30,123 bases of DNA from Alphaproteobacteria bacterium (GTDB lineage: Bacteria > Pseudomonadota > Alphaproteobacteria > UBA828): assembly GCA_022826345.1 (NCBI GenBank), contig JAJDVB010000059.1:20001-50123 (forward strand), read 5' to 3'. Every line of letters begins with the position of its first letter. Position 1 is the first letter of the stretch. A program made the translations under genes and the position numbers. This document shows, one piece after another, positions 21,797 to 30,123 of this stretch. The notes under the pieces are model-generated. The model saw nothing but the letters and a program-made list of their open reading frames with translations. It ran no database searches and was not told the DNA's origin.

Positions 21797-22825
21797 GTGC
21801 GGGTCGACGCCTTCGATTTCGACCTCCCGCGCGAGGCGATCGCGACGCGCCCCGCCCGCCCGCGCGATTCGGCGCGGCTGCTGGACCTGACTGCAGGCCT
21901 CGCCCACCGCGGCATCGCAGACCTCCCGGCCCTCTTGCGGCCGGGCGACTTGATGGCCTTCAACGACACGCGGGTGATCCCGGCACGTCTGGAGGGCACG
22001 AGGGGCGAGGCGCGGGTCGAGCTCACCCTGCACCGGCGCGTAAGCGACGATCGCTGGCAGGCCTTCGCCAAGCCCGCACGGCGGCTCAGGCCGGGCGATA
22101 AGGTGCGCGTCGCCGAAGGATTCTCCGCCAACGTCGAAGCGCGGGATGGGCCCGAGGTAAGCTTGGTTTTCGACCGGGGCGGTGCGGCGCTCGCCGAGGC
22201 GCTGCAACGCCATGGCGCGATGCCGCTGCCGCCCTATCTCCGTCGCGAAGCAGACCGGCGCGACCGTGATGACTATCAGACCGTATTCGCCCGTGAGGAG
22301 GGCGCCGTCGCCGCGCCGACCGCCGGGCTCCATTTCACCGAGCGCCTGCTGCGGGCCGTCGACGCGCGCGGCATCGCACGGCACTTCGTTACCCTCCACG
22401 TCGGCGCCGGCACGTTTCTCCCGGTCTCGGTCGAGGACACTGCCGATCACCCGATGCACAGCGAGGCCTGCGTGCTCACGCCCGACACAGCCGCTGCCAT
22501 CAACCGCTGCCGCGCGGCCGGCGGGCGCATCGTCGCGGTCGGCACCACTGTCGTGCGCCTCTTGGAGAGCGCTGCCCGGCCCGACGGGACCGTCGAAGCG
22601 TTCACCGGCGAGGTCGATCTCTTCATCGAGCCGGGCTATCGCTTCAAGGCCGTCGACCTGATGCTGACCAACTTCCACCTGCCCCGCTCGACACTCTTCA
22701 TGCTGGTCTGCGCCTTCGCCGGCACCGAGCGGATGAAGGCGGCCTACGCGGAGGCGCTGGCTGCAGGCTATCGCTTCTATTCCTACGGCGACGCCTGCCT
22801 GCTCGCGCGGGGGGAGGCCCAGTGA
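21797..22825 (+). CDS. queA: S-adenosylmethionine:tRNA ribosyltransferase-isomerase
   Basis: QueA transfers and rearranges the ribosyl part of S-adenosylmethionine onto 7-aminomethyl-7-deazaguanine in tRNA, giving epoxyqueuosine. The 342-residue length is normal. [24 protein letters not shown] at the N-terminus, [35 protein letters not shown] and [18 protein letters not shown] are all family signatures. The start is GTG 21797, with only a weak ribosome site. A GCCGGC repeat (21774-21779 and 21783-21788) in the short gap could form a small hairpin. Its last four bases overlap the tgt start (GTGA), so the two queuosine genes are translationally coupled. Confidence 0.96.
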   Translation: MRVDAFDFDLPREAIATRPARPRDSARLLDLTAGLAHRGIADLPALLRPGDLMAFNDTRVIPARLEGTRGEARVELTLHRRVSDDRWQAFAKPARRLRPGDKVRVAEGFSANVEARDGPEVSLVFDRGGAALAEALQRHGAMPLPPYLRREADRRDRDDYQTVFAREEGAVAAPTAGLHFTERLLRAVDARGIARHFVTLHVGAGTFLPVSVEDTADHPMHSEACVLTPDTAAAINRCRAAGGRIVAVGTTVVRLLESAARPDGTVEAFTGEVDLFIEPGYRFKAVDLMLTNFHLPRSTLFMLVCAFAGTERMKAAYAEALAAGYRFYSYGDACLLARGEAQ

Positions 22826-23940
22826 GCCTCGGCTTCTCAGTGGAGGCGACCGACGGCGGCGCCAGGCTCGGCCGGTTGGAGACCGCCCACGGGCCCGTGC
22901 ACACGCCCGCCTTCATGCCGGTGGGGACGCAAGCCGCGGTCAAGGGGCTCACGGTCGATACGGTGCGGGCGAGCGGCGCCGAGATCGTGCTCGCCAACAC
23001 CTATCACCTGATGATCCGCCCTGGCGCGGATCGCATCGCCCGCCTCGGCGGGCTGCACGAATTCATGAACTGGCCGGGACCGATCCTCACGGATTCAGGC
23101 GGCTTCCAGGTGATGTCGCTCGCCCAGCTCCGCACCGTGCAGGAGGACGGCGTGGTGTTCCGCGCACACACCGACGGTTCCCGACACCAGCTGACCCCAG
23201 CGGGCGCCGTGGAAATCCAGCGCGATCTGGACAGCGACATCACCATGGTGCTGGACGAATGCACGCCCTATCCGGCGAGCAAGGAGGAAGCCGCGGAGTC
23301 GATGCGCCGTTCCATGCGCTGGGCCGCGCGCTGCAAGGAGGCGTTCGTGCAGAGGCCGGGCTACGGGCTCTTCGGCATCGTGCAGGGCAGCGTTTACCCC
23401 GAGCTTCGCGCGGAATCGGCGGCAGCGCTCGTGGAGATCGGCTTCGACGGCTACGCCGTGGGCGGGCTCGCGGTGGGCGAGGGTCAGGCCCAGATGCTGG
23501 CGGTGCTCGATGGACTCCAGGGCGCGCTGCCGGCGGAGCGGCCGCGCTACCTGATGGGGGTGGGCACGCCGGACGACATCGTGAAGGCGGTCCGCCGCGG
23601 TATCGACATGTTCGACTGCGTGCTGCCGACCCGCTCGGGCCGCACCGCACGCGCCTACACCGCGAGCGGCCCCCTCAACATGCGGAACGCCCGCCACGCG
23701 GAGGACTCATCGCCGGTCGATGCCGCCTGCGCTTGCCCGACGTGCGCGGCGTACAGCCGCGCCTACCTGCATCACCTGTTCCGCACCGGCGAAATGCTCG
23801 GCCCCATCCTGCTAAGCCAGCACAACCTCTATTTCTACCAGCGGCTGATGGCCGACCTGCGCGCCGCGATCGATGAGGGGCGCCTCGACGCCTTCACCGC
23901 GGCGAAGGGAGAGGGTGGGGAGTTCAAGGAAGACGACTGA
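22822..23940 (+). CDS. tgt: tRNA-guanine transglycosylase
   Basis: Tgt exchanges guanine-34 of tRNAs with GUN anticodons for preQ1, the committing step of queuosine modification. The protein has 372 residues. Catalytic aspartates are Asp91 ([12 protein letters not shown]) and the nucleophile Asp265 ([12 protein letters not shown]). The zinc site is Cys303, Cys305, Cys308 (CACPTC) and His334 (SQHNLYFY). Start is GTG 22822, overlapping the queA stop in GTGA. The C-terminal tail is acidic and ends in EDD. Its stop codon lies inside the 5' arm of a perfect nine-pair hairpin that also contains the stop codon of the convergent enoyl-CoA hydratase gene. Confidence 0.97.
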   Translation: MSLGFSVEATDGGARLGRLETAHGPVHTPAFMPVGTQAAVKGLTVDTVRASGAEIVLANTYHLMIRPGADRIARLGGLHEFMNWPGPILTDSGGFQVMSLAQLRTVQEDGVVFRAHTDGSRHQLTPAGAVEIQRDLDSDITMVLDECTPYPASKEEAAESMRRSMRWAARCKEAFVQRPGYGLFGIVQGSVYPELRAESAAALVEIGFDGYAVGGLAVGEGQAQMLAVLDGLQGALPAERPRYLMGVGTPDDIVKAVRRGIDMFDCVLPTRSGRTARAYTASGPLNMRNARHAEDSSPVDAACACPTCAAYSRAYLHHLFRTGEMLGPILLSQHNLYFYQRLMADLRAAIDEGRLDAFTAAKGEGGEFKEDD

Positions 23941-23956
23941 CCGGTGCGGTCAGTCG
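23934..23956. terminator. Bidirectional hairpin formed by the stop codons of two convergent genes
   Basis: CGACTGACC (23934-23942) and GGTCAGTCG (23948-23956) form a perfect nine-pair stem with the loop GGTGC. The tgt stop TGA (23938-23940) pairs base for base with TCA (23950-23952), which is the stop of the leftward enoyl-CoA hydratase gene. Both genes therefore end in Asp-TGA within the same palindrome. It is a likely compact terminator for both directions, although no T-run follows. Confidence 0.6.
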
Positions 23957-24705
23957 CCGAAGCGCTTGACCCGCTCGGCCGTCTCGGGGTCGAGGAAGCG
24001 CCGCACCGTCGCCTCGGTCTCCAGCGCCAATGCGCCCTCGATGTCGAAACCGCCGGCCCGGTTGAGCACCCGCTTGAGGTCGCGCACCGCACCTTGCGGC
24101 AGGGCGGCGATGCGCGCCGCCGTCTCGTGCGCGGTCTCGAACACCGCATCGTCCGGCACCACGCGCCAGGCGAGACCCATCTCGTTCGCTTCTGCGGCGC
24201 CGAAGGTCTCGCCGAGCAGGAGCAGTTCACGGGTCTTCGCCAACCCCACGATGCGCGGCAGGATCGCCGTCACGCCGCCGGTCGGGAACATGCCCCACTT
24301 GATCTCGGGGAAGAAGCACCTGGTGCCCTCGCCGAAGACGGCGAGATCGCAGTTGATCGCCCACTCAAGCCCGCCGCCCACGGCCCAGCCGTGGATCGCG
24401 CCCACCACCACCTTGTCGCCCAGCACCAGGCGGCGCGAGACCTCCTGAATCGCCTCGATGAAGACCCGGGTCTCCGCCTCGCCGGCGGTCTGGTTCTCGA
24501 TCTCCTTGAGGTCGTCGCCGGAGCAGAAAGCGCGACCCGCCCCGCGTAGGACCAGCGCACCCACCTCGTCGTCGGCAAGTGCCGTATCGAGCGCCGTGCA
24601 GAGATCGGCGAGCAGCGTGGCGTTGAGCGCGTTGAGCCGCTCCGGCCGGTTGAGCGTGAGCGTGGCGACTCCCGCCGTCACGCCGGAGAGCACGGTACCC
24701 GTCAT
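23950..24705 (-). CDS. Enoyl-CoA hydratase/isomerase family protein
   Basis: This crotonase-fold enzyme acts on an acyl-CoA thioester. The protein has 251 residues. The oxyanion-hole segments are AFCSGDDL (59-66) and HGWAVGGGLEWA (105-116). Both glutamates used for hydration in classical crotonases appear at equivalent places: Glu114 in GGGLEW and Glu134 in FFPEIKWG. True hydratase activity is therefore plausible. The ATG at 24705 is backed by GGGAGGATTG. It starts two bases after the stop of the PaaK-like ligase gene, indicating a shared transcript and linked function: activation of an acid to its CoA ester, then hydration or isomerisation. The specific substrate is unknown. Other crotonase reactions cannot be excluded. 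Confidence 0.9.
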   Translation of the reverse strand: MTGTVLSGVTAGVATLTLNRPERLNALNATLLADLCTALDTALADDEVGALVLRGAGRAFCSGDDLKEIENQTAGEAETRVFIEAIQEVSRRLVLGDKVVVGAIHGWAVGGGLEWAINCDLAVFGEGTRCFFPEIKWGMFPTGGVTAILPRIVGLAKTRELLLLGETFGAAEANEMGLAWRVVPDDAVFETAHETAARIAALPQGAVRDLKRVLNRAGGFDIEGALALETEATVRRFLDPETAERVKRFGD

Positions 24706-24707
24706 CG

Positions 24708-26006
24708 TCAATCCTCCCGGATCAGCCGCTGCGTCTTGCCGCCGGTGCGTGGCAGCGAGCCCGGCGGCAGCAGGGTTACGTTGGCCGAGGCGCGAAGCGC
24801 CGCTTTGATCGCCTCTTCCACTTTCGTGGCAAGCGCACCGGAGGATTCGATGCCTTCCGCCAGCTCGGCCTCCACCGGCAGGCGGTCGTAGGGGCCGCCG
24901 CCCTTGAGGCGGATGCGGAACTCGCCCGAGAGCGCGTCGAATCCGGCGATCACACCGCCAACGGCGGTGGGGAAGATGTTGACGCCGCGTACCACCACCA
25001 TGTCGTCGCTGCGGCCGAGAACGCGGAAGCGGGTCGCCTCCCGCCCGCAGGTGCACATGCCGGTGCCCGTAATGACGATCACGTCGTTGGTACGGAAGCG
25101 CACTAGCGGCTGCGCCTCCCGCTTCAGGTGCGTCAGCACCAACTCACCGCTCGCGCCCTCCCCCCAAGGCACCGGCTCGCCGCTCTCCGGCTCGATCAGC
25201 TCCGGGTAGAGCACGTCCTCGCCCAGGAAGTGCAGGTCGTTGTTGGCCCAGCACTGGCTCGCGAAATTGCTGAACACGTCGGAGACGCCGTAGTTGGCGT
25301 TGCGCGCGGTAAAACCCCAGACGCTCTCCAGACGCCCGCGAAAGCTTGGATCGTCCAGACCCGCCTCGCCGCCAAAGAGGCCGAGCGTGAGCCCGAGGTC
25401 GCGTGGCGCGAGGCCGGGGAAGTGTTCCGCGATCGTCTGTTCCAGCGCGGCGGGGTAGGAGGGTGTGCAGTGGATCACGCGGACCTTCAGGTCGAGGATC
25501 GTGCGTATCAGGAGCTGGCTCTCGCCTGCGCCGAAGGGAATCACGGTCGCGCCGGCGGCTTCGAGGGAGAGGTGGTCGCTCACCCCGCCCATCCACATCC
25601 GGTAGTTGAGGCAGTGGACCGTGAGCGTGCCGGTGGTGAGCCCTGCGGCCTGGAAGCAGCGCGCGCCGACCTCGGCCGTCTGCGCCGTGTCGGCCTCCGT
25701 CTGGGCGATGTTCATGGCCTGGCCGGTGGTGCCGGAGGTGCGATGCAGGCGAATGACGAACTCGCGCACCGCAGCGAGGTAGTCACCGAAAGGCGGATGC
25801 GCGGCCTGGGATTCCCGCAGCATCGCCTTGTCGCAGAGGGGGAGTGCCGGCAGGTCCTCCAGCCGCCCCGGCACGTGCTTGCCGGCCCAGAGCCGCGCGA
25901 AGAAGGGCGATTGTGAAATGACGTAGGCCCGCTGGGCCTGCCAATGCTCTTGCTGGAGCGTGGCAATCTCCTCGGGCGGCCGACGCGCCTCGTCTATAGG
26001 GCTCAT
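24708..26006 (-). CDS. Phenylacetate-CoA ligase (PaaK)-like adenylate-forming enzyme
   Basis: This AMP-forming acyl-CoA ligase of the PaaK branch has 432 residues. The ATP-binding P-loop is TSGTTG (90-95), followed by the core segments LFGGEAG and NYGVSDVFSNFASQC. The late motifs LVRFRTNDV, CTCGREATRFRVLGRSDDMVVVRGVNIFP and the C-terminal LPRTGGKTQRLIRED match PaaK-type ligases. The ATG at 26006 has GGGGG about 9 bases upstream; an in-frame GTG at 26015 would add three residues and has its purine run too close. It lies 42 bases after gltB and two bases before the enoyl-CoA hydratase gene. No other paa genes are present, so phenylacetate itself is not implied; an aromatic or related carboxylic acid is a general guess. 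Confidence 0.9.
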   Translation of the reverse strand: MSPIDEARRPPEEIATLQQEHWQAQRAYVISQSPFFARLWAGKHVPGRLEDLPALPLCDKAMLRESQAAHPPFGDYLAAVREFVIRLHRTSGTTGQAMNIAQTEADTAQTAEVGARCFQAAGLTTGTLTVHCLNYRMWMGGVSDHLSLEAAGATVIPFGAGESQLLIRTILDLKVRVIHCTPSYPAALEQTIAEHFPGLAPRDLGLTLGLFGGEAGLDDPSFRGRLESVWGFTARNANYGVSDVFSNFASQCWANNDLHFLGEDVLYPELIEPESGEPVPWGEGASGELVLTHLKREAQPLVRFRTNDVIVITGTGMCTCGREATRFRVLGRSDDMVVVRGVNIFPTAVGGVIAGFDALSGEFRIRLKGGGPYDRLPVEAELAEGIESSGALATKVEEAIKAALRASANVTLLPPGSLPRTGGKTQRLIRED

Positions 26007-26048
26007 GCGTCGCACCCCCGCCCGCTTGCGGCTGTGTCTGCGACCGGC

Positions 26049-29000
26049 TCAGGCGATTTCGGCTTGCGCCTCGTCGACCAGCGGGTGGGACAGGCGGGAG
26101 ATCATCTCCCGCGGGCAGATCTGCCAGAAGTTGCCGATCTCCAGGGTCCAGTCGGCGAGAAGGCGCTCGCTGTAGCGCGAGCGGGTCTCGGCATGGTGCT
26201 CCTCGACGAGCGCCCGGCACTCGCGTTCCCAGTGGGCGCTGGCGATGCGTTGCCAGACCACAGTGTCGGCGTTGACGCGCCGCTCGAAGGTGGCGTCGGG
26301 GTCGTAGACGAAGGCCATGCCGCCGGTCATGCCGGCGGCGAAGTTGTCGCCCACGGGCCCGAGGATGACTGCGATTCCACCGGTCATGTATTCGCACCCG
26401 TTCGATCCGCAGCCCTCCACCACGGCGCGCGCGCCCGAGTTGCGCACGCAGAAGCGCTCGCCCGCCTGGCCGGCGGCGAACAGCTTTCCGCTAGTGGCAC
26501 CGTAGAGGACGACATTGCCGATGATCGTGTTCTCGTTGGAGGCGAGCGGGCTCGAGGTCGGTAGGCGCAGCACGATGGTGCCGCCGGAGAGACCCTTGCC
26601 CACGTAGTCGTTGGCGTCGCCGCTCACCACGATCTTGAGGCCCTGGACGGCCCAGGCGCCGAGCGATTGGCCGGCGGAGCCGCGCAGGCTCACCGTGAAG
26701 TAGTCGGGCGGCAGCCCGGACATGCCGAAGCGGCGAGTCAGGTGGGAAGAGAGCTTGGCCCCGATCGTGCGGTGCGTGTTGCTCATCGTGTAGGCGAGCT
26801 GCATCTTCTCCGGCACTTCCAGCGCGTCGTCGGCGTCGCTGATGATCTGCTCGTCGAGGGTGCCGGGCACCTCGATCCGCCCCTTGCGCGTGGAGTGGCG
26901 GGGGTGGCCGCCGGGGTCCGCCTGGGCGAGCAGCGGGTTGAGATCGAGATCGTCGAGATCGGCGCTGCCGCGGCTGACCTGGCGCAGGAGGTCCGTGCGG
27001 CCGACGATCTCGTCGAGCGTCGCAACCCCCAAAGACGCCAGGATCTCGCGCACCTCCTCGCCGATGAAGGTGAACAGGTTGACCACCTTCTCCGGCGTGC
27101 CCTCGAACTTGGCGCGGAGCGCCGGGTCCTGCGTGCAAACGCCGACCGGGCAGGTGTTGCTGTGGCATTGGCGCACGAGAATACAGCCCATGGCGACCAG
27201 CGAGGTGGTGCCGATGCCGAATTCCTCGGCGCCCAGCATTGCGGCGGTAACCACGTCGCGGCCGGTCTTGATGCCGCCGTCGACCCGGAGTGTCACCGTG
27301 TGGCGCAGGCGGTTGAGGGTGAGCACCTGATGCACCTCGGCAAGGCCCATCTCCCAGGGCACGCCGGCGTATTTCACGCTGCTCTGGGGCGAGGCGCCGG
27401 TGCCGCCGTCGTGGCCCGAGACCAGGACCACGTCGGCCTTCGCCTTGGCGACGCCGGCGGCGATGGTGCCGATGCCGGCCTCGGCCACGAGCTTGACCGT
27501 GACGCGGGCGTTCGGGTTGATCTGCTTCAGGTCGTAGATGAGCTGGGCGAGGTCCTCGATCGAGTAGATGTCGTGGTGCGGCGGCGGCGAGATCAGCGTC
27601 ACCCCCGGCGTCGAATGGCGCAGCTTGGCGATCTCCTCCGACACCTTGAAACCCGGCAGCTGGCCGCCTTCGCCGGGCTTCGCGCCTTGCGCCATCTTGA
27701 TCTCGATCTCGCGGCAGTGGTTCAGGTACTCCGCGGTCACGCCGAAGCGGGCCGACGCGATCTGCTTGGTCGCCGACGACGCATTGTCGCCGTTGTCGCG
27801 CGGCTCGAAGCGCTCGCGTGCCTCGCCACCCTCGCCGCTGCAGGACGCGGCACCGATGCGGTTCATGGCGATGGCCAGCGTCTCATGCGCCTCCTTGGAG
27901 AGTGCGCCGTGCGACATGCTGCCGCTGCTGAAGCGCTTGCGGATCTGAGTGATCGATTCCACTTCGTCGAGCCCGATCTCCGGCCTGTCGGACTCGAAGC
28001 CCAGGAGGTTGCGTATCTGGATTGGCGGCAACGCGTACACGCCCTCGGCATACTTCTTGTAGGTCGCGTAAGAGTCGGCCGCGAGTGCCGACTGGAGCAT
28101 GTGGATCAGCGGTCCGTCGAAGGCGTGGATCTCGCCCGAGCGGCGGTACTTGAGGAGGCCTCCCACCGGCAGCACTACAGGGCTCTCCTCGTAGGCCTTG
28201 CGGTGCTGGCGCAGCACGCGACGCTTGATGCCGCTGAGTCCGATGCCGGAGAGCCGCGCCGTCATACCGGGGAAGAAATCGGCGACCAGCGCCCGGCTGA
28301 GGCCGACGGACTCGAAGTTGTAGCCGCTCCGGTACGAGCTCAGCACCGAAATGCCCATCTTGGAGAGGATCTTGAGCAGCCCCGCATCCACCGCGCGGCG
28401 GTAGCGGTCCTCGCAGTCCGCCAAGCTGCGGTTGCCGAAGAGCCCGCGCTCCTGCCGGTCGGCCAGGCTTTCGAGCGCGAGATAGGGGTTGATCGAGGTC
28501 GCGCCCACCCCGATCAGCACGGCGAAATAGTGGACGTCGAGGCACTCGGCAGCGCGCACGTTGATCGAGGTGAAGGTTCTGAGTCGCTGGCGCACCAGGT
28601 GGCTGTGCACCCCGCCGGCCGCCAAGATCATAGGGATCGGTGCGCGCTCCTCCGAGACATGCTCGTCGGTCAGGATCAGGTGGGTCGCGCCGCCGCGCAC
28701 GGCTTCCTCCGCCTGCGCGCGGATGCGCTCCATTGCCGCAGTGAGCCGGCCGCGGCCAGGGGACGCGTCGAAGCTGCAGTCGATCCACACTGCCTTGTCG
28801 CCCAGAAGCTCGGTCAGGCCTTTGAACTCGCCGTTGGTGAGAACCGGCGAATCCAGTTGCAGCAGCGCGGTCTGCTCGGGCTCGCCGGCGAAGATGTTGC
28901 CCATGTTGCCGAGCCGGGTGAGCAGACTCATGACGCTGTATTCGCGCAGGGAATCGATCGGCGGGTTGGTCACCTGCGCGAACATTTGGCGGAAGTAGTG

Positions 29001-30123
29001 ATGCAGGCCCCGATACTGGCCCGAGAGCACGGCGAGCGGCGTGTCGTCGCCCATCGAGCCCGTCGGCTCCTTGCCGGCTTCCACCATGGGATGGAGCACC
29101 AGTTCGAGCTCCTCCATGGAGTAGCCCACCATGCGCTGGCGTAGCCGGAGCTCGTCGCGCGAGAACATACGGGATGCCGCCGTGCCGGAGACCAGCGCGC
29201 TCGCGTCGACCACGTCTGCGACCCATGCCGCGTACGGCTTGGCCTCGGCGAGCATGTCCTTCATCTCGCGGTCGTGATAGAGGCGGCCTTCGGAGAGATC
29301 GACGCAGATCATCTGACCGGGGCCGAGACGACCGTTCTCGGTAATCCGCTCGGGTGCGATGGGGACCATGCCGGCCTCGGAGCCGACGACGAGCATGCCG
29401 TCGACTGTCACGCTGTAGCGCATGGGGCGAAGCCCGTTGCGGTCCATTCCGGCGAGAATCCAGGTGCCGTCGGTCGCAGCGATGGCCGCAGGGCCGTCCC
29501 ACGGCTCCATCACGCAGTTGCAGAAGTTGTAGAAGGCGCGGTGGTGGGCCGGCATGTCCTGCTTCTTGGACCAGGCGTCCGGGATCAGCAGGCTGTGGGC
29601 CGCCGGCACCGAACGCCCGGCTCGCACCACGCCCTCGAGCACGGCGTCGAGCGCCATGGAATCCGACGAGTCCGGCTCGATCAACGGGAAGAGCTCGCTG
29701 TTATGGGCGCCGAAGACGTCGCTCGCAGCGCGCGTCTCGTGATTCGCCATCCAGTTTTTGTTGCCGCGAATCGTGTTGATCTCGCCGTTATGGGCGAGCA
29801 TGCGGAAGGGCTGCGCCAGCCGCCATGTGGGGAAGGTATTGGTCGAGTAGCGCTGGTGGAAGATCGCGAAGCGCGACACGAAGCGCTCGTCGAGCAGGTC
29901 CGGATAGAACGCCGTGAGCTGCTCGGCCAGGAACATGCCCTTGTAGATGAGCGAGCGGCACGACAGGGAGCAGATGTAGAAGCCGGTGATGTGACGGTCG
30001 AGCACCTGCTTCTCGATGCGCCGGCGGATGATGTAGAGGTCGATTTCGAACTGGTCGTCATCAACGCCGCGCCGGTTGACGATCATCACCTGCTCGATCT
30101 CGGGCCGGGCGGCGTTCGCCTTT
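26049..30123 (-). CDS. gltB: Glutamate synthase large subunit, lacking the N-terminus (5' end outside window)
   Basis: GltB transfers the amide of glutamine to 2-oxoglutarate, with electrons arriving through its partner GltD. The frame is open to the window edge; about 1357 residues of roughly 1500 are visible. The missing part includes the catalytic N-terminal cysteine. In order come the rest of the glutaminase domain (RYSTNTFPTW, HNGEINT), the central domain, the FMN/synthase domain (GEGGQLPGFKV, SPPPHHDIYSIEDLAQLI, SGHDGGTGASP) and the 3Fe-4S cysteines (CHSNTCPVGVC, encoded at 27135-27167). The C-terminal beta-helix has repeated glycine motifs (GSNGCEYMTGG, MTGGMAFVYD). gltD does not follow it here. 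Instead a PaaK-like ligase starts 42 bases downstream. Any gltD must lie upstream or elsewhere. Confidence 0.97.
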   Translation of the reverse strand, partial: KANAARPEIEQVMIVNRRGVDDDQFEIDLYIIRRRIEKQVLDRHITGFYICSLSCRSLIYKGMFLAEQLTAFYPDLLDERFVSRFAIFHQRYSTNTFPTWRLAQPFRMLAHNGEINTIRGNKNWMANHETRAASDVFGAHNSELFPLIEPDSSDSMALDAVLEGVVRAGRSVPAAHSLLIPDAWSKKQDMPAHHRAFYNFCNCVMEPWDGPAAIAATDGTWILAGMDRNGLRPMRYSVTVDGMLVVGSEAGMVPIAPERITENGRLGPGQMICVDLSEGRLYHDREMKDMLAEAKPYAAWVADVVDASALVSGTAASRMFSRDELRLRQRMVGYSMEELELVLHPMVEAGKEPTGSMGDDTPLAVLSGQYRGLHHYFRQMFAQVTNPPIDSLREYSVMSLLTRLGNMGNIFAGEPEQTALLQLDSPVLTNGEFKGLTELLGDKAVWIDCSFDASPGRGRLTAAMERIRAQAEEAVRGGATHLILTDEHVSEERAPIPMILAAGGVHSHLVRQRLRTFTSINVRAAECLDVHYFAVLIGVGATSINPYLALESLADRQERGLFGNRSLADCEDRYRRAVDAGLLKILSKMGISVLSSYRSGYNFESVGLSRALVADFFPGMTARLSGIGLSGIKRRVLRQHRKAYEESPVVLPVGGLLKYRRSGEIHAFDGPLIHMLQSALAADSYATYKKYAEGVYALPPIQIRNLLGFESDRPEIGLDEVESITQIRKRFSSGSMSHGALSKEAHETLAIAMNRIGAASCSGEGGEARERFEPRDNGDNASSATKQIASARFGVTAEYLNHCREIEIKMAQGAKPGEGGQLPGFKVSEEIAKLRHSTPGVTLISPPPHHDIYSIEDLAQLIYDLKQINPNARVTVKLVAEAGIGTIAAGVAKAKADVVLVSGHDGGTGASPQSSVKYAGVPWEMGLAEVHQVLTLNRLRHTVTLRVDGGIKTGRDVVTAAMLGAEEFGIGTTSLVAMGCILVRQCHSNTCPVGVCTQDPALRAKFEGTPEKVVNLFTFIGEEVREILASLGVATLDEIVGRTDLLRQVSRGSADLDDLDLNPLLAQADPGGHPRHSTRKGRIEVPGTLDEQIISDADDALEVPEKMQLAYTMSNTHRTIGAKLSSHLTRRFGMSGLPPDYFTVSLRGSAGQSLGAWAVQGLKIVVSGDANDYVGKGLSGGTIVLRLPTSSPLASNENTIIGNVVLYGATSGKLFAAGQAGERFCVRNSGARAVVEGCGSNGCEYMTGGIAVILGPVGDNFAAGMTGGMAFVYDPDATFERRVNADTVVWQRIASAHWERECRALVEEHHAETRSRYSERLLADWTLEIGNFWQICPREMISRLSHPLVDEAQAEIA

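Noticed and set aside
26667..29144. A long plus-strand frame opposite gltB
   Set aside because: The minus strand encodes an unmistakable glutamate synthase. The opposite frame has no motifs and its length follows from high third-position G+C.

Overview
The window is a gene-dense, G+C-rich bacterial chromosome segment. The housekeeping set suggests an alphaproteobacterium: ssb-gyrA-coaD-queA-tgt in a row, TrmFO, a GyrA N-terminus of alphaproteobacterial type, an NDUFAF6-like squalene/phytoene-synthase homologue and a hopanoid-pathway HpnE. I infer the class from gene content and resemblance only and cannot place genus or species. There are no rRNA or tRNA genes, insertion sequences, phage genes or CRISPR arrays that I can see. 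No gap between genes exceeds about 210 bases.

Layout. (1) 1-6094, minus strand: an alpha/beta hydrolase (YheT-like), a family 5 ABC-transporter substrate-binding protein, an amidase-signature hydrolase resembling cyclic-amide hydrolases, leuB, and asd (its 3' end is off the window). (2) 6265-8585, plus strand: exodeoxyribonuclease III, then a lipoprotein that joins a zinc-metalloprotease-like domain to a TbpB-like C-terminal barrel. (3) 8794-11243: a small nucleobase-metabolism-like locus. Two overlapping deaminase-family genes run leftward. A 30-residue membrane peptide and a stand-alone homologue of the membrane domain of urate hydroxylase run rightward from the same intergenic region. (4) 11311-13516: hpnE and a divergent squalene/phytoene-synthase-fold protein that has lost its aspartate-rich motifs. 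(5) 13526-17803, minus strand: uvrA then trmFO (DNA repair and tRNA U54 methylation). (6) 17962-23940, plus strand: ssb, gyrA, coaD, queA, tgt; gyrA/coaD and queA/tgt overlap. (7) 23950-30123, minus strand: gltB (its 5' end is off the window), a PaaK-like acyl-CoA ligase and an enoyl-CoA hydratase.

Most of the window is ordinary core genome. The parts that deserve attention are the lipoprotein at 7149-8585, the deaminase / urate-hydroxylase-like locus at 8794-11243 (including a gene of only 31 codons and an adenosine-deaminase-family enzyme lacking the usual catalytic glutamate position), the synthase-like pseudoenzyme next to hpnE, and a hairpin at 23934-23956 in which the stop codons of two convergent genes pair with each other. 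I did not find a clearly new multi-gene defence or mobile system.
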